A program made the translations under genes and the position numbers. A stretch of DNA of 38,819 bases, taken from contig JAILAV010000065.1 of NCBI GenBank assembly GCA_024681435.1, positions 1 to 38,819 on the forward strand. Direction: 5' to 3'. The notes below the pieces were generated by a model, which was not told the origin of the DNA, did not search any database, and worked only from the letters and a program-made list of their open reading frames with translations. The DNA is from Pseudobutyrivibrio sp. GTDB lineage: Bacteria; Bacillota; Clostridia; Lachnospirales; Lachnospiraceae. Each line of letters starts with the position of its first letter. Within the stretch, counting starts at the first letter, position 1. Below, piece by piece: positions 24,602-32,855 of the stretch.

Positions 24602-25426
24602 ATGAAGTTAGGCGAAATACAAAAACTTAAAATACAAAAGAAGGTAGAATTTGGAGTTTATCTCACTGATGGTGAGGAAAGAGTTCTTCTTCCTAAGAAG
24701 CAGGTGCCAGAGGATGCATCAATAGGTGATGAAATACCAGTCTTTGTCTACAAGGATTCCAAAGATAGACTTATTGCCACAACAACTACACCTAAGGTTA
24801 CACTTGGGCAGATGGGCGTTTTGACAGTAAGTCAGGTTAATAAAATCGGTGCCTTTTTAGATTGGGGTTTGGAGAAAGACTTATTGCTTCCTTATAAGGA
24901 AATGACAAAGCAACCATCAGAGGGTGATGAAATTCTCGTTAGAGTTTACATCGATAAAAGTAATCGCCTTTGTGCAAGCATGAAAGGCCTATATGAAATG
25001 CTATCTAAGAATCCACCTTATCAGGTTGGAGATGAAGTAGAAGCTAGAATTTATGAGTTCGGTCATGACTTTGGTACATTCGTAGCACTTGAAGATAAAT
25101 ATTCGTCTATGATTCCAAAGCACGAGGATGTTAGCAAGTATCGTATAGGCGATGTTATTATGGTTCGTGTTACAGGAATCAAAGAAGATGGTAAATGCGA
25201 TGTTACAATAAGAGATAAAGCATACATTCAAATGGAAGATGATGCTGAGGCTCTTCTTGATTTGATTGATAGCTATGCTGGAGTACTTCCTTTTTCAGAG
25301 AAGGCTTCTCCAGAAGTTATAAAACGTGAAACTGGTCTTTCAAAAGCAGCTTTTAAGCGCGCAATCGGAAGACTATATAAAGAGCGCAAGATTACCCTTA
25401 CTGATGGTAAGATTCGCCGAGCATAA
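24602..25426 (+). CDS. cvfB: CvfB-family S1 RNA-binding protein
   Basis: CvfB is a conserved virulence/RNA-binding factor in Staphylococcus, with three S1-like domains and a winged helix. Here S1 modules are visible at about residues 1-60 (KKVEFGVYLTDGEERVLLPK), 68-130 (VNKIGAFLDWGLEKDLLLPY) and 142-205 (YEFGHDFGTFVALEDKYSSM). A C-terminal winged-helix (ETGLSKAAFKRAIGRLYKE) ends the 274-residue protein. It is tightly linked to the thioesterase upstream and probably co-transcribed with ridA and trxB. Confidence 0.92.
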   Translation: MKLGEIQKLKIQKKVEFGVYLTDGEERVLLPKKQVPEDASIGDEIPVFVYKDSKDRLIATTTTPKVTLGQMGVLTVSQVNKIGAFLDWGLEKDLLLPYKEMTKQPSEGDEILVRVYIDKSNRLCASMKGLYEMLSKNPPYQVGDEVEARIYEFGHDFGTFVALEDKYSSMIPKHEDVSKYRIGDVIMVRVTGIKEDGKCDVTIRDKAYIQMEDDAEALLDLIDSYAGVLPFSEKASPEVIKRETGLSKAAFKRAIGRLYKERKITLTDGKIRRA

Positions 25427-25449
25427 TTTTATTTTAGGAGGATACTTTT

Positions 25450-25824
25450 ATGAAAAACGTGATTTCAACAACAAATGCACCAGCAGCAATTGGCCCATAT
25501 TCTCAGGCAATTGAAGTAAATGGTATGGTTTACACATCAGGTATTATCCCAGTAGACCCAGCAACAGGAGAAATTCCAAGTGGTGCAGCAGCACAGGCCG
25601 ACAGAGTTTTCAAAAGCATGAGCTCCTTATTAGAAGCTGCAGGTACTTCTATGGCAAATGTTGTTAAGACAACAGTATTCATCAAAAACATGGAAGATTT
25701 TGCAGCAATCAACGAAGTATACGCTAAGTATTTCCCAGAGCCATTCCCAGCACGTTCATGCATCGAGGTAGCTCGTATTCCAAAGGACGTTTTATTAGAG
25801 GCTGAGGCAATCGCAATCAAGTAA
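25450..25824 (+). CDS. ridA: RidA family reactive intermediate/imine deaminase
   Basis: RidA hydrolyses reactive enamine/imine intermediates made by PLP enzymes such as threonine dehydratase, protecting other enzymes from damage. The 124-residue protein has the family N-terminus (TTNAPAAIGPYSQAIEVNG), the conserved VVKTTVFIKNMEDFAAINEVY and the substrate-binding Arg and Glu in PFPARSCIEVARIPKDVLLE. RBS AGGAGG is strong. Length and motifs are complete. Confidence 0.95.
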   Translation: MKNVISTTNAPAAIGPYSQAIEVNGMVYTSGIIPVDPATGEIPSGAAAQADRVFKSMSSLLEAAGTSMANVVKTTVFIKNMEDFAAINEVYAKYFPEPFPARSCIEVARIPKDVLLEAEAIAIK

Positions 25825-25843
25825 TTTTCATCGGAGTTCAAAT

Positions 25844-26758
25844 ATGGTTTATGATGTAATAGTAATAGGAGCAGGCCCTGCGGGGCTTGCTGCTGGTATA
25901 TATGGAAAGAGAGCAGGATTTAATATACTTATTCTAGATACCAGCTCTATTAGCGGGGGACAGATATTAAATACATACGAAATTGACAATTACCCTGGCT
26001 TTCCTGGAGCTTCAGGAGAAGCCTTGGCGGAAGCAATGAAAAAACATTGCGAGGGCTTAGGCGTTGAATTTGCCAGAGGTAAGGTTTCTGCTATTGTTGA
26101 TAAAGGTGATATTAAAGAGCTTATCACTAAAAAAGCTACATTCGAAACTAAAACAGTTATAATTGCCACTGGTTCATCTAACAAAAAGCTTGGATGTCCA
26201 GGTGAAGAAGAGTTCTCAGGAATGGGAGTATCATATTGTGCTACTTGCGATGGAGCATTCTTTAAAGAAAAAGATGTTGCAGTAGTTGGTGGTGGAGATG
26301 TTGCATTAGAAGATGCAATCTATCTTTCAAGATTTTGCAATAAAGTATATCTCATTCATAGACGTCAAGAATTCAGAGGTGCCGTTGCTCTACAGAATCA
26401 GCTTAAAAAGGCAGATAATATTCAGATTATCTATGATACAACTGTAGAGGCTATAGAGGGAACTGATTCTGTTGAGAAGCTTCTTATAAAGAATAAGGTG
26501 ACAGAAGAAGTTAGCGAACTAAATGTTTCAGGAGTATTTATTGCTGTTGGAACTGAACCAAATACAAATTGCATCGATGGAATGCCTGAAATGGATGAAC
26601 GTGGGTATATAGTGGCAGGCGAAACTTGCGAGACATCAAAGCCTGGTATATATGTAGCAGGAGACGTTAGAGCCAAGCAGCTTAAGCAGGTTATTACCGC
26701 AACAGCTGATGGTGCTAATGCAATTACTTCCATTGAAAGATTTTTTCAGGGGATTTAA
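25844..26758 (+). CDS. trxB: Thioredoxin reductase
   Basis: TrxB is a flavoprotein that reduces thioredoxin with NADPH. The N-terminal FAD motif is GAGPAGLAAGIYGKRAG, and the redox-active disulfide is in YCATCDGAFF. The NADPH-binding motif is VVGGGDVALEDAIYLSRF, followed by HRRQEFRG. The C-terminal FAD segment is PGIYVAGDVRAKQLKQV. At 304 residues it is the standard low-molecular-weight form. A CxxC with NADPH-type motifs supports TrxB over ferredoxin-dependent relatives. It ends the tRNA-to-trxB gene group. Confidence 0.95.
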   Translation: MVYDVIVIGAGPAGLAAGIYGKRAGFNILILDTSSISGGQILNTYEIDNYPGFPGASGEALAEAMKKHCEGLGVEFARGKVSAIVDKGDIKELITKKATFETKTVIIATGSSNKKLGCPGEEEFSGMGVSYCATCDGAFFKEKDVAVVGGGDVALEDAIYLSRFCNKVYLIHRRQEFRGAVALQNQLKKADNIQIIYDTTVEAIEGTDSVEKLLIKNKVTEEVSELNVSGVFIAVGTEPNTNCIDGMPEMDERGYIVAGETCETSKPGIYVAGDVRAKQLKQVITATADGANAITSIERFFQGI

Positions 26759-26834
26759 TAATTTATAACTTTACCAAAATGTTACAAATCTAGTATTTTT
26801 CGGTACATGGCATAAATACAAGGTGAAAACGGGG

Positions 26835-26863
26835 TTGACAGACTCGGGGTTAGATTATATAAT
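26835..26863 (+). promoter_or_regulatory. Perfect consensus promoter of the NlpC/P60 gene
   Basis: TTGACA (26835-26840) and TATAAT (26858-26863) are exactly 17 bp apart, a full match to the vegetative sigma consensus. The predicted start is near 26870. TGTTACAAA (26780-26788), upstream, is the inverse of TTTGTAACA (26882-26890), downstream. Confidence 0.85.
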
Positions 26864-26872
26864 GTCATCAGT

Positions 26873-26889
26873 TGTAATAAGTTTGTAAC
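26873..26889 (+). promoter_or_regulatory. WalR-type box downstream of the NlpC/P60 promoter
   Basis: TGTAAT-AAGTT-TGTAAC matches the WalR (YycF) consensus TGTWAH-N5-TGTWAH on both half-sites. It lies just after the predicted transcription start, where a bound regulator would more likely repress. WalRK controls cell-wall hydrolases in Bacillus and Staphylococcus, and the downstream gene is one. Regulation here is inferred. Confidence 0.55.
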
Positions 26890-26911
26890 AAATTCGGAGG
26901 TTTATTACATA

Positions 26912-28141
26912 ATGAATTTGAAAATGACAAAAGCTGTAAGTTATACACTTGCTGCATGTGTAGTTGCTACTAGCATCTCACTTTGTGCAGACGCAGCTAA
27001 TGCTACATCTGGCGTTAGTGCATTATCTAGCACAACAGGTGTTTTAGAGACTACTAATTATACTGCATTTGCAGGTGCACAGCTTTCAGTTAATGATATG
27101 CTTGCTAGCGCTACAGCAATTTCTACTGAGACACAGCTAGCAGAAAATGAAACAGAGTGGGTTGCCACAGCAGAGAATCCATATGCTAATATCGCAATCG
27201 CACAGGTAGATAATTATGTATATATTCGTGAGAGCGCTTCAGCTGACAGCGAATATGTAGGTAAGTTATATAACAAGTCTGCTGCTACTGTATCAGAGAC
27301 AGTTGAGGCAGAGGATGGTACATGGCTTTGCATTACATCTGGTGATGTAACAGGTTATGTAAAGAGTGAATACGTAGTACAGGGTAACGAGGAATTAGCT
27401 AAGGAAATGTCTAGACGAGTTGCTACTGTTACAACAACAACTCTTTATGTTAGAGAAGAGCCTACTACAGATTCAGACGTTATTGATTTATTACCACTTG
27501 GTGATGACCTTACTATCATTGATGAGTCTATGTTGGATTCAGGTTGGGTAAAGGTTACATGTAACGCTGGTGATGGTTATATCAGTACAGATTTTGTTGA
27601 TATTTCTACAGAGTTTACTGTTGCTGAATCAAAGGCACACGAGGAAGCTCGTCTTGCTAAGGAAGAGGCAGACAGAAAGGCAGCTAAGGAAGCCGCTGAA
27701 AAGGCAACTGCAGCAGCTAAGAGTGCTAAGGCGCAGGAGTCTTCAGGATCAAGCGAGTCTGGCTCAGCTTCATCTAAGACTTATGCAGCACCTTCAGGTT
27801 CTAGCGGAAGCTCAGTAGTTAATTACGGTTCACAGTTCGTAGGTAACCCATATGTATATGGTGGTACATCTCTTACAAACGGAACAGACTGTTCAGGATT
27901 CGTAATGAGTTGTTACTCAGCATTTGGTGTTAGCTTACCTCATTCATCTAGTGCTCTTCGTAGCGTTGGATATGGTGTATCTTATGATGAGATGCAGCCT
28001 GGTGATATCGTATGCTACTCAGGTCACGTTGGAATTTATGCAGGTAATGGCCAGTTATTGCATGCATCTACATACAGAACTGGTATTACATATTCAAATG
28101 TTAACTATAAGAACATTCTTGCAATCAGAAGAATCTTCTAA
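26912..28141 (+). CDS. Secreted NlpC/P60 peptidoglycan hydrolase with two SH3 domains
   Basis: This is probably a secreted gamma-D-Glu-diamino acid endopeptidase, 409 residues. A signal peptide covers about residues 1-30 (hydrophobic core YTLAACVVATSISLC). Two bacterial SH3 domains lie at about 90-155 (VYIRESASADSEYVGKLY) and 168-235 (LYVREEPTTDSDVIDLLP). A charged helical Ala/Lys/Glu linker (245-272) leads into a Ser/Gly-rich spacer. The catalytic domain has Cys in GTDCSGFVMSCYSAFG, His in YSGHVGIYAGNG and a third residue near LLHAST. Codon use and promoter suggest high expression. FtsEX, which activates such enzymes in other Firmicutes, is encoded 1.7 kb downstream. Confidence 0.93.
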   Translation: MNLKMTKAVSYTLAACVVATSISLCADAANATSGVSALSSTTGVLETTNYTAFAGAQLSVNDMLASATAISTETQLAENETEWVATAENPYANIAIAQVDNYVYIRESASADSEYVGKLYNKSAATVSETVEAEDGTWLCITSGDVTGYVKSEYVVQGNEELAKEMSRRVATVTTTTLYVREEPTTDSDVIDLLPLGDDLTIIDESMLDSGWVKVTCNAGDGYISTDFVDISTEFTVAESKAHEEARLAKEEADRKAAKEAAEKATAAAKSAKAQESSGSSESGSASSKTYAAPSGSSGSSVVNYGSQFVGNPYVYGGTSLTNGTDCSGFVMSCYSAFGVSLPHSSSALRSVGYGVSYDEMQPGDIVCYSGHVGIYAGNGQLLHASTYRTGITYSNVNYKNILAIRRIF

Positions 28142-28154
28142 AATAGCATATAGA

Positions 28155-28180
28155 GGCGCCGCTTGATGCGGCGCTTTTTT
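28155..28180 (+). terminator. Terminator after the NlpC/P60 gene
   Basis: GCGCCGC pairs with GCGGCGC across TTGAT, followed by six T. It is strikingly GC-rich for this region. Confidence 0.92.
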
Positions 28181-28790
28181 AATGATTGTCGTACTAGTTA
28201 TAGAAAGCATTTTTCGATTTTGAAATTAAAGATGCGTAATATTATATATATATTAAAAGTAATTGTCAGAAAATAAAACATGAAGCAGAAAAGCAATTTA
28301 GATGAATAATGCACAAAAAACTAATAAGTTTAATTTCAATATAATAATAGACTGACACTAAATGAAATATTTTTTCAACTATAACTGAGAAAAACTGTGC
28401 GTAAAATCGGACTTGTGAACCATTTATCCACTTTATCCACATAAAAAATGATTATTTAGCCAAAGTTATCCACATTTTCTGAAAACGGATGTTTTGTTGC
28501 AAATTTACAAAAGTTGGCAAAATGCTGAAAAGCCTTGACTTTAAAACTTAGTAGTGAATATCTGATAATTCTACAAGAATTCTGATAACTATACTTATTG
28601 ATTTGCGTTTCACAAAAACTACACAAAATAGTCTTTAATGCGTGACTTGTAAATTTGCATAAATAAATGTAATATTCCTATTTCATTTTTTGGTTATTTA
28701 TATTAAAATAGGCATAGATTATGTGAATTTGTATGCAAAAAAGGGTTTTTACATTGTTCATATTGTATAGATAATCAGGAGGTAATCTAT
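28181..28790. other. Gene-free AT-rich region with DnaA boxes and long inverted repeats
   Basis: No credible ORF is present in about 610 bp. The first 200 bases are extremely AT-rich. They are followed by three DnaA boxes (28424-28474), a 13-bp perfect inverted repeat TGCAAATTTACAA (28498-28510 with 28647-28659), and a direct repeat TCTGATAA at 28561 and 28581, exactly 20 bp apart. The RBS CAGGAGG of the next gene lies at 28776-28782. TTTACA/GATAAT (28748-28775) resembles a promoter, but its start would fall within the RBS, so the real promoter is uncertain. Confidence 0.6.
28424..28474 (+). promoter_or_regulatory. Cluster of three DnaA boxes
   Basis: TTATCCACT (28424-28432) abuts TTATCCACA (28433-28441), and TTATCCACA recurs at 28466-28474, all in the same orientation. 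Two are perfect matches to the consensus 9-mer and the first differs at the last base. AT-rich DNA lies next to them. No dnaA, dnaN or rpmH is nearby, so this is more likely a DnaA titration/regulatory cluster than the chromosomal origin. Confidence 0.7.
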
Positions 28791-29879
28791 ATGATTTCTA
28801 ATCAAATCATGCAAAATACTATAGAAGGTTTGCATCAGCTGACAAAAGTGGATATTGCAGTTACTGATTCTGACGGAGTTGTCTGCGCATCTACATTCAA
28901 TGATACAGCCCAGTTATCAGACGCGGTTGCCGGTTTTGCGTCATCTGAGGCTGATAGTCAGGTTGCATTGGGATATCATTTCTTTAAGGTATTTGATGAC
29001 TCTCAGTTGGAGTTCGTCATTTTAGCTCATGGAGATGACGAAGAAGCATCTACTGTTGGTAAGATTGCTGCTTTTCATATCCAGGAACTTATGATAGCCT
29101 ACAAGGAAAGGTTCGATAAAGACAACTTTATTAAGAATCTTTTATTAGATAATTTATTGCTTGTTGATATTTACAATCGCTCTAAGAAGCTTCATGTGGA
29201 TATCAATGCAAGACGTGTTGTAATGATTGTTGAAGTTGGCCCAGATAAGGATGGGGATGAGCTGGATCGAGTTCGTTCTGTCTTTGGTGGCAAGACTAAA
29301 GATTTCGTTACAGCAGTAGATGAGCATAACATAATTGTTGTAAAAGAGCTTGGCGAGAATGACAGTTACGACGATATTGAAAAGATTGCAGCAGTTATTA
29401 TAGATGCCTTCCATGATAAGGATTCTAAAAATATCCGCGTTTCATACGGAACAGTTGTTGGAGAGATAAAGGAAGTATCACGTTCATATAAAGAAGCTAA
29501 TATGGCTATGGACGTAGGAAAGATTTTCTTTAGTGATAAGCGAATCATTGCTTATTCTGCTCTCGGAATAGGACGTCTTATTTATCAGTTACCTATTCCA
29601 CTTTGCAAGATGTTTATTTCTGAGATTTTTGATAATAAGTCACCAGATGATTTTGATGAGGAGACTCTCACAACAATAGCTAAGTTCTTCGAGAACAGCT
29701 TAAATGTATCTGAGACTTCTAGACAATTATATATTCATAGAAATACTCTTGTTTACAGATTGGATAAATTAGAAAAGAGTACTGGCCTAGACCTAAGAGT
29801 TTTCGAAGATGCCATTACTTTTAAAATTGCTCTCATGGTTGTTAAATACATGAAGTATATGGAGGATGAGAAGTTTTAA
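28791..29879 (+). CDS. CdaR/PucR-type transcriptional regulator
   Basis: This 362-residue regulator belongs to the CdaR (sugar diacid)/PucR group. The N-terminal part (residues 1-100) resembles the sugar-diacid recognition domain (IDIAVTDS-like segment KVDIAVTDSDGVVCAS). A central GGDEF-like domain follows (VVMIVEVGPDKDGDEL). The C-terminal PucR helix-turn-helix reads LNVSETSRQLYIHRNTLVYR, with LDKLEKSTGLDLRVFEDAIT. The stop overlaps the ftsE start (TAATG), so regulator and ftsEX are translationally coupled. The ligand is unknown, and no sugar-acid genes are adjacent. Confidence 0.85.
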   Translation: MISNQIMQNTIEGLHQLTKVDIAVTDSDGVVCASTFNDTAQLSDAVAGFASSEADSQVALGYHFFKVFDDSQLEFVILAHGDDEEASTVGKIAAFHIQELMIAYKERFDKDNFIKNLLLDNLLLVDIYNRSKKLHVDINARRVVMIVEVGPDKDGDELDRVRSVFGGKTKDFVTAVDEHNIIVVKELGENDSYDDIEKIAAVIIDAFHDKDSKNIRVSYGTVVGEIKEVSRSYKEANMAMDVGKIFFSDKRIIAYSALGIGRLIYQLPIPLCKMFISEIFDNKSPDDFDEETLTTIAKFFENSLNVSETSRQLYIHRNTLVYRLDKLEKSTGLDLRVFEDAITFKIALMVVKYMKYMEDEKF

Positions 29880-30559
29880 TGATACGATTAGATCACGTTA
29901 GCAAGTCATATGAGGCCGGCAAGCCAGCCTTAGAAGATGTGACTATTCATATTGATCCAGGCGAATTCGTTTTTATAGTAGGTGATAGTGGTTCAGGAAA
30001 GTCTACTCTTATTAGACTATTACTTAAAGAGCTAGAGCCATCAAAGGGCCGTATCTATATCAACGGACAAGATTTAAAGAAAGTTACACACAAAAAGATT
30101 CCTATGTATAGAAGAAACGTAGGAGTTGTTTTCCAGAATTTTAGACTTTTACCAGATCGTAATGTATACGAAAATGTTGCTTTCGCAATGAAGGTAGTTG
30201 AGTCATCTAATAGAGAAATAAAGAAAAAAGTACCAATGATGCTTTCGTTGGTAGGCTTGGCAGCTAAATATAGATCAAGACCAAGCCAGCTTTCAGGTGG
30301 AGAGCAGCAGCGTGTTGCTATAGCAAGAGCTCTTGTTAATGAGCCAAAGATTATTCTTGCTGATGAGCCTACTGGAAATCTTGATAGTGACAACACATGG
30401 GAAATCATGAGACTCTTAGATGAAATTAATCAAAGAGGCACAACAGTCCTTGTTGTTACACATAATATGGAAATAGTTAGAGCTATGAATAAGAGAGTTA
30501 TCACCATCAAAAACGGCGTGGTAGTTAGCGATGTTGGAGGTGATGACTATGAAGATTAG
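29879..30559 (+). CDS. ftsE: Cell division ATP-binding protein FtsE
   Basis: FtsE is the ATPase of the FtsEX complex. FtsEX does not transport but transmits conformational changes to extracellular peptidoglycan hydrolases at division or elongation sites. At 226 residues it has Walker [10 protein letters not shown], the Q-loop in [20 protein letters not shown] (FtsE-typical), signature [15 protein letters not shown], Walker [13 protein letters not shown] and the switch His in VVTHNMEIV. It shares TAATG with the upstream regulator gene and overlaps ftsX by 11 bases, indicating strict stoichiometric coupling. Confidence 0.96.
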   Translation: MIRLDHVSKSYEAGKPALEDVTIHIDPGEFVFIVGDSGSGKSTLIRLLLKELEPSKGRIYINGQDLKKVTHKKIPMYRRNVGVVFQNFRLLPDRNVYENVAFAMKVVESSNREIKKKVPMMLSLVGLAAKYRSRPSQLSGGEQQRVAIARALVNEPKIILADEPTGNLDSDNTWEIMRLLDEINQRGTTVLVVTHNMEIVRAMNKRVITIKNGVVVSDVGGDDYED

Positions 30560-31457
30560 TACTAATATTTACAACATCGGCCAGGGTTTAAAAAACGTAT
30601 GGCGTAATAAAATGTTCTCATTGGCATCTATTGCTACAATGACAGCATGTATTTTCTTGTTTGGTATTTTTTATTCTTTGGGCACTAACTTCCAGTCAAT
30701 GGTTAAGACAGCCGAAGAAGGTGTTGGTGTCACAGTATTTTTCGACGAAGGGATTTCTCAATCTCGAATCGAAGAGATTGGTACAGAGATTTCTAAGAGA
30801 CCAGAAGTTGCAAGTTATAATTTTGTTTCAGCAGAAGATGCTTGGGCAGAATATCAGGAGGAATACTTTGGAAATAATCCGGCTTTAGCAGCAGGTTTTG
30901 CTGAAGATAATCCACTTGCCAATTCAGCTAACTATGAAATATATCTTAGTGATGTTGCAATGCAGTCCACATTGGTATCATTTTTAGAGGGACTTGATGG
31001 TGTTAGACAGGTTAATAAATCTGAGGTAGCAGCCAAAACCCTCACTGATATAAATAAAGCAATTACTATTGTATCAATGGCTATCGTTATTATTCTTCTT
31101 GCGGTTTCTGTATTCTTGATTAGTAATACAGTTATGGTAGGTATATCAGTTCGTAGAGAAGAAATTGCTATTATGAAGCTTATTGGTGCTAAAGATGCAT
31201 TTGTAAGACAACCTTTCGTTGTAGAGGGTGTATTCATTGGACTTATTGGTTCTGCGATTCCACTTGTTCTTTTGTATTTTATTTACGAAAAGGTAATAAG
31301 CTACGCAGCCGATGAGTTTAACTTCCTCAGCAACATGGTTACATTCATTCCAGTTGAAACAATCTTTAACACATTGGTTCCTATTTCATTAGTTCTTGGT
31401 ATAGGAATCGGTTGGTTTGGTTCAAGAGTGACATTACATAAGCATTTGCGAGTTTAA
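30549..31457 (+). CDS. ftsX: Cell division protein FtsX
   Basis: FtsX is the membrane partner of FtsE. Four membrane segments fit: one near residues 22-45 (SLASIATMTACIFLFGIFYS), then an extracellular domain of about 120 residues, and three more in the C-terminal half (IVSMAIVIILLAVSVFLISN and onwards). The motif RREEIAIMKLIGAKDAFVRQ is characteristic. ATG 30549 is eight bases after GGAGG (30536-30540); the ORF-track start at 30531 precedes that site. The length is 302 residues. A likely partner hydrolase is the NlpC/P60 protein at 26912. Confidence 0.95.
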   Translation: MKISTNIYNIGQGLKNVWRNKMFSLASIATMTACIFLFGIFYSLGTNFQSMVKTAEEGVGVTVFFDEGISQSRIEEIGTEISKRPEVASYNFVSAEDAWAEYQEEYFGNNPALAAGFAEDNPLANSANYEIYLSDVAMQSTLVSFLEGLDGVRQVNKSEVAAKTLTDINKAITIVSMAIVIILLAVSVFLISNTVMVGISVRREEIAIMKLIGAKDAFVRQPFVVEGVFIGLIGSAIPLVLLYFIYEKVISYAADEFNFLSNMVTFIPVETIFNTLVPISLVLGIGIGWFGSRVTLHKHLRV

Positions 31458-31473
31458 TTAATCTGTTTTTTAT

Positions 31474-31501
31474 GAGTGCCTTAGCGTATGCTTGGGCACT
31501 C
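31474..31501 (+). other. Hairpin between ftsX and the protease gene
   Basis: GAGTGCC pairs with GGCACTC, with AGC/GCT inside around GTAT. There is no T-tract after it (TGTCAT), so it is probably a processing or attenuating hairpin rather than a full terminator. Confidence 0.5.
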
Positions 31502-31534
31502 TGTCATTATGAGATGATATTAGAGAGGCATGAG

Positions 31535-32839
31535 ATGAGTGATGAATTTCAATTAAATGGTGACGTAGAAGAATCAATACCAGAAGAGACAAAGCCTACA
31601 ACAAAAAAGTGGCCTATAGTTTTAGGTGTAGTTGCTGGAGTATTCTTAGGTTGTGTATTAACAAATGTCGTTTCCTTAGCTGTTACACTTCTTAATAAAC
31701 CAGCCGCTTTAAGCTCTTCAAAGCGTGCAATGTCTACGGTAAATAGCGTAGAACTAGGTGATGATGCAGATCTGCTTAAAGGCGATTCCAGCAGCAAGCT
31801 AGAATTGGTTACATATCTAATCAAACACTACTATTATAATGATGTTGATGATGAGACTTTGATTGACGGACTATACGCAGGATTAGTAGAAAGCTTAGAT
31901 GATCCATATTCTACATATTACACTGCAGAAGAATACGAAAATGCTATGGAGACTTATGCCGGTGAATATGCAGGAATCGGTGCACTTCTTCAAAAGAATA
32001 TGGAAACTGGAGAAGTAACTATCACAAAGGTTTATGAAAATACTCCAGCAGAAAAGGCAGGCCTAAAAGAGGGGGATAGCATCATATCTGCCAATGGCAC
32101 ACTTGCAATAGATGAAGACTTAGAGGCATTTGTTCAACATATCAGAGGTGGCAAAGGCACAGAAGTAGAGTTGGTAGTTAACAGAGATGGTGAAGAGCTA
32201 GCTGTCACATGTAAAAGAGATGACGTAGCTACTCCAACTGTTGAGCATCAAATGTTAAATGACAGCGTTGGATATATCGCTATTTCTCAGTTTACTGAGC
32301 ATACATACAAGGATTTCGTTAAAGCATACGAAGATCTTGAAAAGCAAGGAATGAAATCTATTGTATATGATATGAGAAATAACGGCGGTGGCTTACTTAA
32401 TGCCGTTGTGGACGTCCTTGATTATATTTTGCCAGAGGGCACAGTTGTTTATACAATGGATAAAGATGGCAATAAAGAAGATAAAGTATCAAAGGCTTCT
32501 TCTCATAAAGATATACCTATTGTAGTTTTAGTTAATGGAAATACAGCTTCTGCAGCTGAAATTTTTACTGGTGCCATTAGAGATTTTAAATATGGTACAA
32601 TAATCGGAATAACCACATTTGGAAAAGGTGTTGTTCAGTCTACCATTCCACTTTCTGATGGTTCTGCTATAAAACTTACAACTCATCAGTACTACACTCC
32701 AAGCGGTGAGTGCATTCAGGGAACAGGAATAAATCCTGACATTGAGCTTGATTTTGAATTCCTTGGAAAAGAGGATGAAAAGTATAGTGTAGATTTGGAT
32801 AATCAGATACAAAAAGCAATAGAGGAATTGGCTAAATAA
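31535..32839 (+). CDS. C-terminal processing peptidase, S41 family (CtpA/CtpB-like)
   Basis: This is a membrane-anchored serine protease, 434 residues from ATG 31535 (GAGAGG six to seven bases upstream; the ORF-track start at 31472 lies in the upstream hairpin). A single membrane segment lies at about 26-50 (WPIVLGVVAGVFLGCVLTNV). A PDZ domain includes GIGALLQKNMETGEVTI and AEKAGLKEGDSIIS. The S41 core carries the catalytic Ser in NGNTASAAEIFTGAIRD and the general-base Lys in TTFGKGVVQ. Such proteases trim envelope proteins, including cell-wall hydrolases or their activators in other bacteria, which fits the ftsEX neighbourhood. Confidence 0.93.
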   Translation: MSDEFQLNGDVEESIPEETKPTTKKWPIVLGVVAGVFLGCVLTNVVSLAVTLLNKPAALSSSKRAMSTVNSVELGDDADLLKGDSSSKLELVTYLIKHYYYNDVDDETLIDGLYAGLVESLDDPYSTYYTAEEYENAMETYAGEYAGIGALLQKNMETGEVTITKVYENTPAEKAGLKEGDSIISANGTLAIDEDLEAFVQHIRGGKGTEVELVVNRDGEELAVTCKRDDVATPTVEHQMLNDSVGYIAISQFTEHTYKDFVKAYEDLEKQGMKSIVYDMRNNGGGLLNAVVDVLDYILPEGTVVYTMDKDGNKEDKVSKASSHKDIPIVVLVNGNTASAAEIFTGAIRDFKYGTIIGITTFGKGVVQSTIPLSDGSAIKLTTHQYYTPSGECIQGTGINPDIELDFEFLGKEDEKYSVDLDNQIQKAIEELAK

Positions 32840-32855
32840 GAAAAGAGGTGATTTC

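Noticed and set aside
28200-28480. Chromosomal origin of replication
   Set aside because: DnaA boxes and AT-rich DNA are present, but dnaA, dnaN, rpmH or gyrB are not nearby. It is kept only as a DnaA-box cluster.
28483-28497. Catabolite-responsive (cre) site around TGAAAACGGATGTT
   Set aside because: Only the left half fits; the right half departs from the consensus at several fixed positions.
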